Positions 44,491 to 52,320 of a stretch of 64,000 nucleotides of DNA are shown piece by piece. The stretch lies in assembly GCA_910574965.1 (NCBI GenBank), contig CAJTDB010000011.1, positions 1 through 64,000 of the forward strand. Reading direction: 5' to 3'. This DNA is from Lachnospiraceae bacterium (lineage in GTDB: Bacteria > Bacillota > Clostridia > Lachnospirales > Lachnospiraceae). The notes beneath the pieces were generated by a model. That model did no database searches, was not told the origin of the DNA, and was given only the letters and a program-made list of their open reading frames with translations. Each line of letters opens with the position of its first letter. Positions within the stretch are counted from its first letter, which is position 1. The position numbers and the translations under genes are program-made.

Positions 44491-45285
44491 TTATTCCCCC
44501 CTTTTCTTGTATAAGAAGTCGATCAATGAGATTGATGCAACAGCCATTATCCCAAGAATGATAACCGTCTGAAAGGTTGAGGGAATAATTGCTTCCAAGG
44601 CATTTACATTCAATGGAAACCCATGTTTCACCATATCTCCCGCACCCCAGAGCGTTGTAAGCGGGATAGGCATGAGCCAACATAACCATTTAGGCAATGT
44701 TCCGAACAATGTTTCGACGGTAAGGCTCACTACACTGTAAAACACACATAGCAGAATGGAGAAGATGTATGTTTTGCTGAAAAAGACCACAAGTACGATA
44801 ATCGGCAAAGTTCCCGCTGTAATGAATATTCCAAGTTCAACTGCAACAAGTAGTTTATAGGTAAGACCATGCACTTCCATTGAGAAACTGCCGCAAACAA
44901 TGGTAGCAAGCATGGAAGCAAGGCAAAAGATAACTCCAAAAATAAATAGCACAATGATCTTTGCCATAATCATCTGTGTACTTGTTACCGGGATTGTGCG
45001 TAAATTTTTGAAAGTGTCATTGTCCCGTTCCATAAAAAACAGCATTGCTGCAATGACACCGATGATACACGGCAAGAGAAAAATAACGCCATATCCCATA
45101 ACCATATTGAACAATCCATCAAAAAGGACTGATTTATTTGGGTACTTCTCCAACATTCTCGGTGTTGCCATCAGAAAGGTAATGGGAATAGGAAATAAAA
45201 AAGCGGACAAAAACACAAGCGGGATGATTTTTTTTCTCTTCAATTTCGCGAACTCACATTGAACCAGTTTAAGCAATTCCCTCAC
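44491..45285 (-). CDS. Lantibiotic-immunity ABC permease, MutE/SpaE type
   Basis: A 264-aa, six-span ABC-2 permease with MERDNDTFKNLRTIPVTSTQMIMAK after the second span, homologous to the neighbouring permease. Together they form the heteromeric membrane part of the exporter. Its start overlaps the ATPase gene by 17 bp. Confidence 0.87.
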   Translation of the reverse strand: MRELLKLVQCEFAKLKRKKIIPLVFLSAFLFPIPITFLMATPRMLEKYPNKSVLFDGLFNMVMGYGVIFLLPCIIGVIAAMLFFMERDNDTFKNLRTIPVTSTQMIMAKIIVLFIFGVIFCLASMLATIVCGSFSMEVHGLTYKLLVAVELGIFITAGTLPIIVLVVFFSKTYIFSILLCVFYSVVSLTVETLFGTLPKWLCWLMPIPLTTLWGAGDMVKHGFPLNVNALEAIIPSTFQTVIILGIMAVASISLIDFLYKKRGE

Positions 45286-46198
45286 CCCCTGTTACTCTCT
45301 TGAAATAATCCTCAAGACTTTCTTCACAGGTATGCGCCTCTGATACCTCCAATCCGTTTTCTACAAAGGCAGTTACAATTTTCCCCACAGGTAGATCAAG
45401 GTTGTGCAGGCGCAAATTGTGGTCGTCCTGTATGGAGAAATGGTTTTCATGGAAATTGCGTTCCAAAATTCTTGCCGCCTGTGCAGTATCAGAGAGCGTA
45501 AACCGGATATGCTTACTGCTTTTTTGCTCCAGCTCAGCAAGGCTTTCTTCTTCCAGCAATGCGCCGTGGTCGATAATCCCAATATCGTCAGCCAGCAGGG
45601 AAATCTCCGAAAGAATGTGACTGGAAATCAGAATCGTTTTTCCTCTTGCGTCGCAAAGCTCCCGGATAAAGGAGCGTACTTCTGCAATACCGATGGGATC
45701 AAGTCCGTTGATTGGCTCATCCAAAATCAAAAGTTCTGGATCGTGCATCACGGCAAGGGCGATGGCAAGCCGCTGCTTCATACCAAGAGAATACTGAGAA
45801 AAGAGCTTTTTATCTTTGTAGGGCAGTCCTACCAGATCCATAGCATCTTTGATGGCATGATTGTTTGGTACCCCCCCCCGCAGGGTGGCAAAGATACGCA
45901 GGTTCTCTGTGCCGGTCAGATTAGGATAAAAGCCGGGGGACTCAATCAGGCTGCCGATACGGGGCAGCAGCTTCTTTTCATTCCCCTGCAAAGATTTTCC
46001 CCAGATTTTTACCTCTCCGGAAGTCGGCTTCGTTAAGCCCAACAGCATTTTCATGGTAGTGGTTTTTCCGGCTCCGTTTCTGCCCAGCAGACCATAAATT
46101 CTCCCACGCTTCACATGGATATTTAAGTCAGCCACACTCTTTTGTGAGCCGTATTGCTTCGTCAGATTTTTTGTTTCAATGATGTAATTTGTATCCAT
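45269..46198 (-). CDS. Lantibiotic-immunity ABC transporter ATPase
   Basis: A 309-aa ABC ATPase: Walker A GRNGAGKTTT, signature YSLGMKQRLAIA, Walker B LLILDEPINGLDP, with the Glu-loop region typical of MutF/SpaF/BcrA proteins. It powers the two permeases encoded downstream. ATG at 46198 follows GGAGG. The codons for LRGGVP include a run of nine G residues in the coding strand (45871-45879), a likely slippage site that would switch the gene off. It is headed by a promoter with four response-regulator-type repeats. Confidence 0.9.
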   Translation of the reverse strand: MDTNYIIETKNLTKQYGSQKSVADLNIHVKRGRIYGLLGRNGAGKTTTMKMLLGLTKPTSGEVKIWGKSLQGNEKKLLPRIGSLIESPGFYPNLTGTENLRIFATLRGGVPNNHAIKDAMDLVGLPYKDKKLFSQYSLGMKQRLAIALAVMHDPELLILDEPINGLDPIGIAEVRSFIRELCDARGKTILISSHILSEISLLADDIGIIDHGALLEEESLAELEQKSSKHIRFTLSDTAQAARILERNFHENHFSIQDDHNLRLHNLDLPVGKIVTAFVENGLEVSEAHTCEESLEDYFKRVTGGEGIA

Positions 46199-46225
46199 AT
46201 TCAAAACCTCCTGTTCTGTAAGGTA

Positions 46226-46279
46226 TTCTATCACGCCAACCTTGCATTAACCTTGCCACAACCTTGCATTAACCTTGCA
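46226..46279 (-). promoter_or_regulatory. Response-regulator box and promoter of the immunity operon
   Basis: On the minus strand GCAAGGTT occurs four times at an exact 11-bp period (plus-strand AACCTTGC at 46239, 46250, 46261 and 46272). A -10 box TAGAAT at 46226-46231 follows 7 nt later. Direct repeats one helical turn apart covering the -35 region are typical for OmpR-type activators, so the response regulator encoded just upstream is the natural candidate. Confidence 0.8.
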
Positions 46280-46332
46280 ATTTGAAATCCGGCAAAATGA
46301 CAAAGGCTCCCGCCATAAAGACGGGAACGCGC

Positions 46333-47250
46333 TTAAATCTCCAAAGGAAAAAGCAACATAAATGCAGTTCCTTTTCCCGGAAAACTTTCAACTGTTATGC
46401 TTCCACCCATCTTTTCTACAAGCTGATGGACAATAGAAAGACCAAGACCGCTGCCTTTTTCAGACCGGCCTTTATCACACTTATAAAGCCGTTCAAAAAT
46501 GTGTTTCAAATCTTCTTTCTCAATTCCCACTCCATTATCCGCCAGCAGCAGCTCCATGTTATTTTCCTTCTTTGACAGGACAATTTTGATTTTGTCCGCA
46601 TGGCTGTGAGCGATTACATTTTGAATGAGATTATTGATGATCCTCATATAGCTGTCCATATCCAGTCTTACCCAGACAGGCTGTTCAGGAATATCAATAT
46701 CATAATCAACCTGTTTATCCTCAAAAATCGGTATCCAGTCAATCAGGATATTTCTTGTCAGCTCTGCGGCCTCAACAGGCTGGATTTCCAAAGCGAACTC
46801 GTCGGAATTTAACTTGAACCAGTCAAAGAGTACATCAATATATTCTTTCAAATCATGGGCTTTCCGGCGGGCGGTTTCAATATAATCATCCCGGTCTTTT
46901 CCTGTGACCAGTCCTTTGTGTGCAGCATCAAGATACCCAATCAGAGTGGTAAGGGGCGTCCGAACATCGTGAGAAAGGCTCGTCATAAGCTGGCGGTTGG
47001 TTTCTTCTGTCTGCCGGACAATCGAAAGTCTGCTTTCATAGGCCACAACGATCTCATTGATTTCATAGGCAAGAGGTGCGGTCAGTTCATTTGTTGCAGA
47101 CAAAATACGCCGATTGCCATTTCCATTTTTCACATCAACCAGAGCGTCGGTCATTTCTGCTATTTGCTTTTTTACGCGCCGAACGAGAACGATGGAAGTC
47201 AACACAGCCACAACAGCAATCACAATGGACAAGAAAACGATGATTTCCAT
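46333..47250 (-). CDS. Short histidine kinase of the peptide-immunity system
   Basis: A 305-aa kinase with one N-terminal membrane segment (residues about 3-24) and almost no extracellular sensor. It has a HAMP-like stretch, the H box SLSHDVRTPLTTLIGYLD, the N box NLIQNVIAHSHADK and the G boxes DNGVGIEKED and KGSGLGLSIV. Kinases of this build usually sense through an associated ABC permease or the membrane itself. The gene lies 5 nt after the response regulator. Confidence 0.9.
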   Translation of the reverse strand: MEIIVFLSIVIAVVAVLTSIVLVRRVKKQIAEMTDALVDVKNGNGNRRILSATNELTAPLAYEINEIVVAYESRLSIVRQTEETNRQLMTSLSHDVRTPLTTLIGYLDAAHKGLVTGKDRDDYIETARRKAHDLKEYIDVLFDWFKLNSDEFALEIQPVEAAELTRNILIDWIPIFEDKQVDYDIDIPEQPVWVRLDMDSYMRIINNLIQNVIAHSHADKIKIVLSKKENNMELLLADNGVGIEKEDLKHIFERLYKCDKGRSEKGSGLGLSIVHQLVEKMGGSITVESFPGKGTAFMLLFPLEI

Positions 47251-47255
47251 GCCGG

Positions 47256-47948
47256 CTACACCTCCTTATTAAAGCGGTAGCCAATCCCTTTGACCGTTTG
47301 GATATACTTTGGACTGGAAGGATTGACTTCTAATTTTTTACGAAGCCGACTGATAATCGCCATAATGTTACTGTCATCATAGAAATATTCTTCGCCCCAT
47401 ACTTCCTCATAAATCTGCTGTTTTGTCAAAATTTTTCCTTGATGCTTTGCACAGTACAGGAGCAGATCAAATTCCTTTGGCGGAAGTTCAAAAGTGCCGT
47501 TTTCCGTAGTGACAGAACGATTTTCAAGGTCAATTTGCAATCCGTCAAAATCCAGTTTTTGCATGGCTCCGGCTTGCTGATTAAAGCGGGTGTAGCGGCG
47601 AATGAGGGACGCAATACGGGCAATCAGTTCGTCCATATCAAACGGCTTTGTCAGATAATCGTCCGCACCGGCCCGTAACCCCCGCACTTTAGAAGCACTG
47701 TCATTTTTGGATGTGAACATCAAAATCGGCAGGCTGTTTTCTTTGCGGATTTCTTCCAGCGTTTCAAAGCCATCCATACCGGGCATCATCACATCCAGCA
47801 CCACAAGCTGATATTTCTGCTCTTTTAATTTCTGCAATCCTTCTTTTCCGGTATTACAAAAATCGGCTTCTATATGTTCTGATTGTACGCTGCGTTTAAT
47901 CAAAGCGCACAGTTCTCTGTCATCATCTATAATCAAAATTTTATTCAT
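47256..47948 (-). CDS. OmpR/PhoB-family response regulator
   Basis: A 230-aa regulator. The receiver domain has DDD at residues 8-10, the phosphoacceptor in LVVLDVMMPGMDG and the conserved Lys in DYLTKPF. The C-terminal winged helix ends in QTVKGIGYRFNKEV. It probably activates the ABC operon through the 11-bp repeats at 46239-46279. ATG at 47948 follows GGAG and overlaps the end of the small HTH gene. Confidence 0.92.
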   Translation of the reverse strand: MNKILIIDDDRELCALIKRSVQSEHIEADFCNTGKEGLQKLKEQKYQLVVLDVMMPGMDGFETLEEIRKENSLPILMFTSKNDSASKVRGLRAGADDYLTKPFDMDELIARIASLIRRYTRFNQQAGAMQKLDFDGLQIDLENRSVTTENGTFELPPKEFDLLLYCAKHQGKILTKQQIYEEVWGEEYFYDDSNIMAIISRLRKKLEVNPSSPKYIQTVKGIGYRFNKEV

Positions 47949-48129
47949 GGCGCAACTCCTTCCCTTGTCTTGTCCGCCCATCAATCGGCTTCTCCGCAGT
48001 TTTAGGGATCAGCCAAACACCGGCCATTTTTACAGCGCCGGGGATACGCCCTCCAGCGCAATAATAATTTACCCTACGAGGTGTCACGCCCCACTTTTCG
48101 GCGGCCTCTTTCAATGTCATATAGTCCAT
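47941..48129 (-). CDS. Small helix-turn-helix protein (MerR/excisionase-like, 62 aa)
   Basis: A 62-residue protein starting MDYMTLKEAAEKWGVTPRRV followed by GRIPGAVKMAGVWLIPK, the pattern of short MerR-like or excisionase-type DNA-binding proteins. It is first in the regulator operon and overlaps the response regulator by 8 bp. It may regulate the operon or be a relic of element excision control. Confidence 0.75.
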   Translation of the reverse strand: MDYMTLKEAAEKWGVTPRRVNYYCAGGRIPGAVKMAGVWLIPKTAEKPIDGRTRQGKELRHE

Positions 48130-48149
48130 TTCGCACCTCCACAGGATAT

Positions 48150-48178
48150 ATTATAGTTCTCTACCTCGAATAATACAA
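48150..48178 (-). promoter_or_regulatory. Sigma-A promoter of the regulator operon
   Basis: TTGTAT, a 17-nt spacer and a perfect TATAAT on the minus strand, 21 nt upstream of the small HTH gene. In the same divergent gap the inverted repeat AATGTAA / TTACATT (about 48218-48238) could be an operator for the XRE protein. Confidence 0.7.
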
Positions 48179-48282
48179 GTTAGAGCCTACACGGATGCGA
48201 AATAAAATACTACTTAATGTAAAATTTCATTACATTCTCATAATCTAACACGAAATGTAGAATGATATAGGGTGATATGAGA

Positions 48283-48639
48283 ATGAACCAAGATGAAAGA
48301 ATGTTTGACTTTCACGGCCTCGGGGCGGCTCTCAAAAGAGCCAGAGAAGAAAAGGGCTGGACACAAGCCTATGTTGCGGAATTAGTAGACCGTGACTCCC
48401 GTACCATTATGAATATTGAGAACAAAGGTCAGTATCCCAGCTTCGACCTTTTTGTTAAACTCATTACCAAGTTTGATGTCTCAGTTGACCAGTTTATTCA
48501 TGCGGACGGAGGGGCACAGACAAGTTCTTGCAGAAAACACATTGATGTGCTCCTAAATTCTATGAATGAAAAAGAGCTTGTCGTGATAGAAGCCACAGCC
48601 GAGGGCATTAAGAAAGCCAGAGAAACGGAGGATGCGTAA
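48283..48639 (+). CDS. XRE-family transcriptional regulator
   Basis: A 118-aa protein with an N-terminal Cro/CI helix-turn-helix (KGWTQAYVAELVDRDSRTIMNIE) and a C-terminal tail ending in EATAEGIKKARE. ATG at 48283 is 8 nt after AGGGTG. Genes of this type are common in Tn916-like and related elements. It is divergent from the regulator operon. Confidence 0.85.
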   Translation: MNQDERMFDFHGLGAALKRAREEKGWTQAYVAELVDRDSRTIMNIENKGQYPSFDLFVKLITKFDVSVDQFIHADGGAQTSSCRKHIDVLLNSMNEKELVVIEATAEGIKKARETEDA

Positions 48640-48698
48640 GAAAGCATGACCTCCGTTTTTTGCGCCATGTAGCGGGTGCGCACGAAATGGCAAGCAGG

Positions 48699-48770
48699 GC
48701 AGGTGTGGCCACACCTGCTATTTTCTTGTGCCGCTGGCCCTGCGAAAATGCTTGTTGGGGAGCTCCCCAA
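48699..48770. other. Pair of perfect palindromes, possible transfer-origin remnant
   Basis: GCAGGTGTGGCCACACCTGC (48699-48718) is a perfect 20-bp palindrome. TTGGGGAGCTCCCCAA (48755-48770) is a perfect 16-bp palindrome. Both lie between the XRE gene and the second IS, 24 nt before the IS edge. Clustered palindromes beside a ParB-like gene suggest an oriT or control region of the ancestral element, but no relaxase is present. Confidence 0.5.
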
Positions 48771-48793
48771 ACCCGCAGGACTTCGGGACAAAG

Positions 48794-50353
48794 TCGAGCT
48801 GTTGACAAACCCCCTAATTTCGTAAATGTCACAAGATATCATGATAAAAATCCAGCAAAAATAGCAGAAATATTCCAAAGAAAAAGGTCATGGTTCCCTA
48901 TGCCATGGCCTTTATCATCCTTTTAAGATTTAATGCCGTTGACGATAAGAGGCACTGCTGTTCAGCCGCCTCTAATCCTCTTCTGTATAAGAATTTCAAG
49001 TTATGTCTTGACTTTTGCGCCGCAAAGCTGCCTTCGCTCCATATCTGTCGCAAAAGCAAAACCTTGGTGTGTGTTTCCGTACCATCCTTTTCATGATTCT
49101 TTTTTACAACGTCTTCAAAAATATTTACTTGAATTCTTTTATCAGAACCTTTTTCTCCTATGCACCTGTTACGGAACGGACAGTTTTTACATTCAGCCTT
49201 TGGACAGCGGTACTCTTTTGTTACAGTATTTATTGTTCTATTAAGCCGGTGCAGCGGAAGTGCTTTTCCTCCGGGACAGATGAATCTGTCATCCTTTCCA
49301 TCATACTGAAAATCTTTCCTTTGAAATTCTGTAGTTCCTCTTTTTTGCTCTGTTCTTTCAGGCGTATAAAAATTTATGCCCCTTTCTGATAACTGTTGGT
49401 TGATAAGGTTTGTGTCATAGCCACTGTCGGCACATGCTTCTTGTATTTTCAAACCCAGATTTTTCTCAATATAATCAATCCTTTTGATATACGGCTGGCT
49501 GTCAGGCACATTGCCGGCTGTAGCTGCCACGTCGATTATGATTCCGTTTTTAGAGTCCACGGTTTCATGCGACAAGTAGTGCATCCCCTCCGCTTTCCCT
49601 TTCCTCTTGTAAAATCCAGATTCGGGGTCGGTTCTGCTTTCTCGTCGGCTAATGATTTCCGTTTTTTCCTTCCGTTTTTTGCATCTGACGGGCTTGATTT
49701 TTCCTTCCGTTTCCAACTGGACTCGTACCGTTTCTTCATACTGGTCTAATTCTTTGAGGTATTCATTTGTGACTTTTTCTGTTTGCTTAATGTATTCTGT
49801 TTTCCGGGATGCGTTTGCTTTCATGTGTGTCGAATCTGTAAAAACCAGCTTGCCGTCTGCCAGGCCCTTTTCTATGCATATGGAAACAATTTTCTGAAAG
49901 ATATTCCGAAAAAGATCGCTGCCGTTGAAACGGCGGCGTCTGTTCTGGGAAACCGTAGAATGGTCTGGAACTTTATCCATGATATCAAGACAAAGAAACC
50001 AACGGTATGCCATGTTCACCTGAATCTCTTCTGATATTCTTCTTTCGGAATTGATGCCATAAAGAAAACCGATGAGAAGAAACTTGATTAAGACCACCGG
50101 ATCAATGGATGGACGCCCATTGTTATGACAGTACATATTTTCTACTTCGTTATATATGAATGAAAAATCAATGATATCATTTACTTTCCGAAGCAGATGA
50201 TCCATAGGGACTAAATCTTCAATTGTTATCAAATGCATTTCTATCTGTTGGTTTTCTCTTTTCGTCATCATAATGTATCACCTCAAGGATTCATCTACAC
50301 ATATATTTTCTTATATGAAAATCTTTTTGGCAAGAGGTTTGTCAACAGCTCGA
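48794..50353 (-). mobile_element. IS1182-type insertion sequence, copy 2 (inverted)
   Basis: 1560 bp with the same TCGAGCTGTTGACAAACC ends as copy 1, in opposite orientation. Both copies sit between half-arms of the same hairpin, ACTTC..GACA and TGTC.CGAAGT. With copy 1 it brackets the immunity cassette as a composite-transposon-like unit. Confidence 0.9.
48898..50271 (-). CDS. IS1182-family transposase (copy 2)
   Basis: A 457-aa DDE transposase nearly identical to copy 1, with the same catalytic segments (LVFTDSTHMKANAS, EACADSGYDTNLI). Small differences include KTEYIKQTEKV and LINQQLSERG in place of NTEYIKQTEEV and LIDQQLSERG. It appears intact. Confidence 0.93.
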   Translation of the reverse strand: MMTKRENQQIEMHLITIEDLVPMDHLLRKVNDIIDFSFIYNEVENMYCHNNGRPSIDPVVLIKFLLIGFLYGINSERRISEEIQVNMAYRWFLCLDIMDKVPDHSTVSQNRRRRFNGSDLFRNIFQKIVSICIEKGLADGKLVFTDSTHMKANASRKTEYIKQTEKVTNEYLKELDQYEETVRVQLETEGKIKPVRCKKRKEKTEIISRRESRTDPESGFYKRKGKAEGMHYLSHETVDSKNGIIIDVAATAGNVPDSQPYIKRIDYIEKNLGLKIQEACADSGYDTNLINQQLSERGINFYTPERTEQKRGTTEFQRKDFQYDGKDDRFICPGGKALPLHRLNRTINTVTKEYRCPKAECKNCPFRNRCIGEKGSDKRIQVNIFEDVVKKNHEKDGTETHTKVLLLRQIWSEGSFAAQKSRHNLKFLYRRGLEAAEQQCLLSSTALNLKRMIKAMA

Positions 50354-50369
50354 AAATGTCTCGAAGTGG

Positions 50370-51797
50370 TTACTTGTCTTTTTCCATCTTCTTCGGAGCT
50401 TTTGTAAGCTGGGGCGGCTGTTTCTGTTTCCACTCGCCCAGCAGGCCCATGATCTGCTCCTTCATTTTGGCGGGAGTAACCTCCTTGCCGAAATACTTTT
50501 CCAGTTCAGCAGTTGAAATAATCACGCCTTTATCCTCCTTTTTCTTTTCTGATAAGATGCCGTCAATCACATCCCCATTGAGCTTTCCCTCTTTATCCAG
50601 CTCCCGGAGCCGTTTTGCCTGGGCTACCGAGGGGGAGGACTGCTCGCCGTCAATGGAAACGGCAACAAGCCTTTGATTTTTCGGTTTAATGTAGGACAGC
50701 TCCACGGCGGGCATAAAGCCAAGCCCTTTCTCGTCCACCTTGTTCAAGAGCTCCGGGACAAGGGAGTTCAGCCGGATATAGCGCATGACTTTTTTATAGT
50801 TCATGCCGTTGTTTTCCCCGACAATCTCAACGGAGCGTTTTCCGATGTCCCCCTCGGCCACGCCGTCCAGACGGCCTCCCTGGTGCTTGATGGCCTCCAC
50901 TTCCAGATCCAAAAGTTTTGCAAGCTCGCTGGGCAGGGGCTCCCCACGCTGTTTGTTGCTGTTTTTCATTTCCTGGACAGCCTCGATGTCCGTCATGCTG
51001 CGGACGATACAGGGGAGCTCCTCCAGCCCGGCCAGCTCACTTCCACGGTGGCGGCGGTGGCCCGCCACAATCTCATAACCGTTGCCGTCCTTTTCCGGGC
51101 GGACGGTGGCGGGGGTCATAACGCCATGCTCCTTGATCGTCCCCACCAGCTCGACCATTTTTTCATCGTCCTTTACCTGGAACGGGTGATCCCGGAAAGT
51201 ATGGAACGCATGGAGCGCGGAAAGTTTCAAATAAACCAGCTTTCCCTCGTCAATGGGACGGGGCGGGGCGGCGGGCTCGGGAGCAGGCGGCTCCGGGACA
51301 GCGGCCTCCCGGACGGGAGCGCCCTTTGGGGCATCCGGGGCTTTGCTGTCACTTCGGGACACTTTGTCTCGTTTAGGCGGCTTTGCCTTTCCGGGGGCCG
51401 TTTTATCCTCCTTGGGCGGGCGGCCCTTGCGTGGCTTTGTTTCCTCCTTGCCAGTGGGCCCCGCTTTTTCTTCTTTGGGCGGGCGGCCACGCCGGGGCGT
51501 TTTCGGCTTATCGCCGCCAGCGGCGGGAAGTTCCTCCTTTCCGTCTTTACCCGCCGCCTCCTTTTCCACCTGGGCCCGGGCCGCCTGCCGCTTTTCGCCC
51601 ATCAGCTCATTGATCTTGTCAAAGGACACCACCACATCGCCGGGAGCGGGCTGGGCAGGCCCGGCCTGTTCCTGCTTGGGCGTGGGTGCGGCGGCCTGTT
51701 CGGGAGCCGGGGCCTGGGGCTGGCCTGCCGCAACAGGCTCGGGAGCCTCCGGGAGTTTTTCACTGCCGGGGCCTGTGTTCAGTTTTTCATCAGCCAT
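50370..51797 (-). CDS. ParB/Spo0J-like protein of an integrative element, with basic AT-hook-like linker
   Basis: A 475-aa protein. Residues about 1-195 are low complexity, rich in Pro, Ala, Lys and Glu, with repeated AT-hook-like RGRPPKEE and KGRPPKED motifs. Residues about 205-300 form the ParB N-domain (GTIKEHGVMTPATVRP and IVAGHRRHRGSELAG), followed by a helix-turn-helix region. GC content is clearly higher than in neighbouring genes. ParB-like proteins on conjugative elements assist partition or transcription control. No ParA is present. Confidence 0.87.
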   Translation of the reverse strand: MADEKLNTGPGSEKLPEAPEPVAAGQPQAPAPEQAAAPTPKQEQAGPAQPAPGDVVVSFDKINELMGEKRQAARAQVEKEAAGKDGKEELPAAGGDKPKTPRRGRPPKEEKAGPTGKEETKPRKGRPPKEDKTAPGKAKPPKRDKVSRSDSKAPDAPKGAPVREAAVPEPPAPEPAAPPRPIDEGKLVYLKLSALHAFHTFRDHPFQVKDDEKMVELVGTIKEHGVMTPATVRPEKDGNGYEIVAGHRRHRGSELAGLEELPCIVRSMTDIEAVQEMKNSNKQRGEPLPSELAKLLDLEVEAIKHQGGRLDGVAEGDIGKRSVEIVGENNGMNYKKVMRYIRLNSLVPELLNKVDEKGLGFMPAVELSYIKPKNQRLVAVSIDGEQSSPSVAQAKRLRELDKEGKLNGDVIDGILSEKKKEDKGVIISTAELEKYFGKEVTPAKMKEQIMGLLGEWKQKQPPQLTKAPKKMEKDK

Positions 51798-51884
51798 TCA
51801 CTAACCTCCTTTTTGTGAAAGTTGCATAAATTTAGGGGTTAAATTTCTGTAATTATTTTTTGCCTCCTTTCCGCCTATCCACGC

Positions 51885-51921
51885 AAAAAAGCCGTCCGTT
51901 TTTTCATGCCGGACGGCTTTT
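51885..51921 (-). terminator. Terminator between the frameshifted small gene and the ParB-like gene
   Basis: GCCGTCCG / CGGACGGC with flanking A and T runs; on the minus strand it is followed by TTTTTTG and on the plus strand by TTTTAG, so it can work both ways. Confidence 0.75.
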
Positions 51922-51983
51922 AGCGTAATGTGATAGATCAAATATTATTTTTTGTGGTTGGTAGGTTTTGAAAAGCCTTGTAT

Positions 51984-52219
51984 TTACAGTGTTCTTATTA
52001 AGAAACAATCATATGTGTCTGTTTCTTCCACACTGTCACTTTCTGCTTTTCCAATACTCTCATTCTTCATGGTTTGAGGAGAATCAGAAAAAACTTCTTC
52101 CAATCCATTGTAACTGTCCTGAAACACTGCATTCCCACTACTTTTCTCTGCACCAACAATGAAAAAACAGTTCCTGTTAAACATACCCCTATGACAATTA
52201 ATGCAGCATACTTCTTCAT
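51984..52219 (-). pseudogene. Small exported protein gene with a frameshift at a T6 run
   Basis: A good ribosome site (GGGGAGG) and ATG at 52219 start MKKYAALIVIGVCLTGTVF, a signal-peptide-like sequence. The rest of the likely protein (GAEKSSGNAVFQDSYNG through CFLIRTL at 51984) is in the next frame. The break is at a run of six T in the coding strand (52162-52167). One extra T would join the two parts into about 79 residues. It could be a mutation, a phase-variable tract or a sequencing error. Confidence 0.5.
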
Positions 52220-52320
52220 CAGCACCTCCCCTTATGCCCTTATCTCGGCTATTGTTTTCAATTCTGGAAAAATAAGCATAATTAACATACCTCTTTCTGT
52301 AAAAATTCAGAGCTACAGCC

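Noticed and set aside
50673-51818. A long plus-strand ORF of 381 codons
   Set aside because: Antisense to the GC-rich ParB-like gene, where stop codons are rare in every frame.
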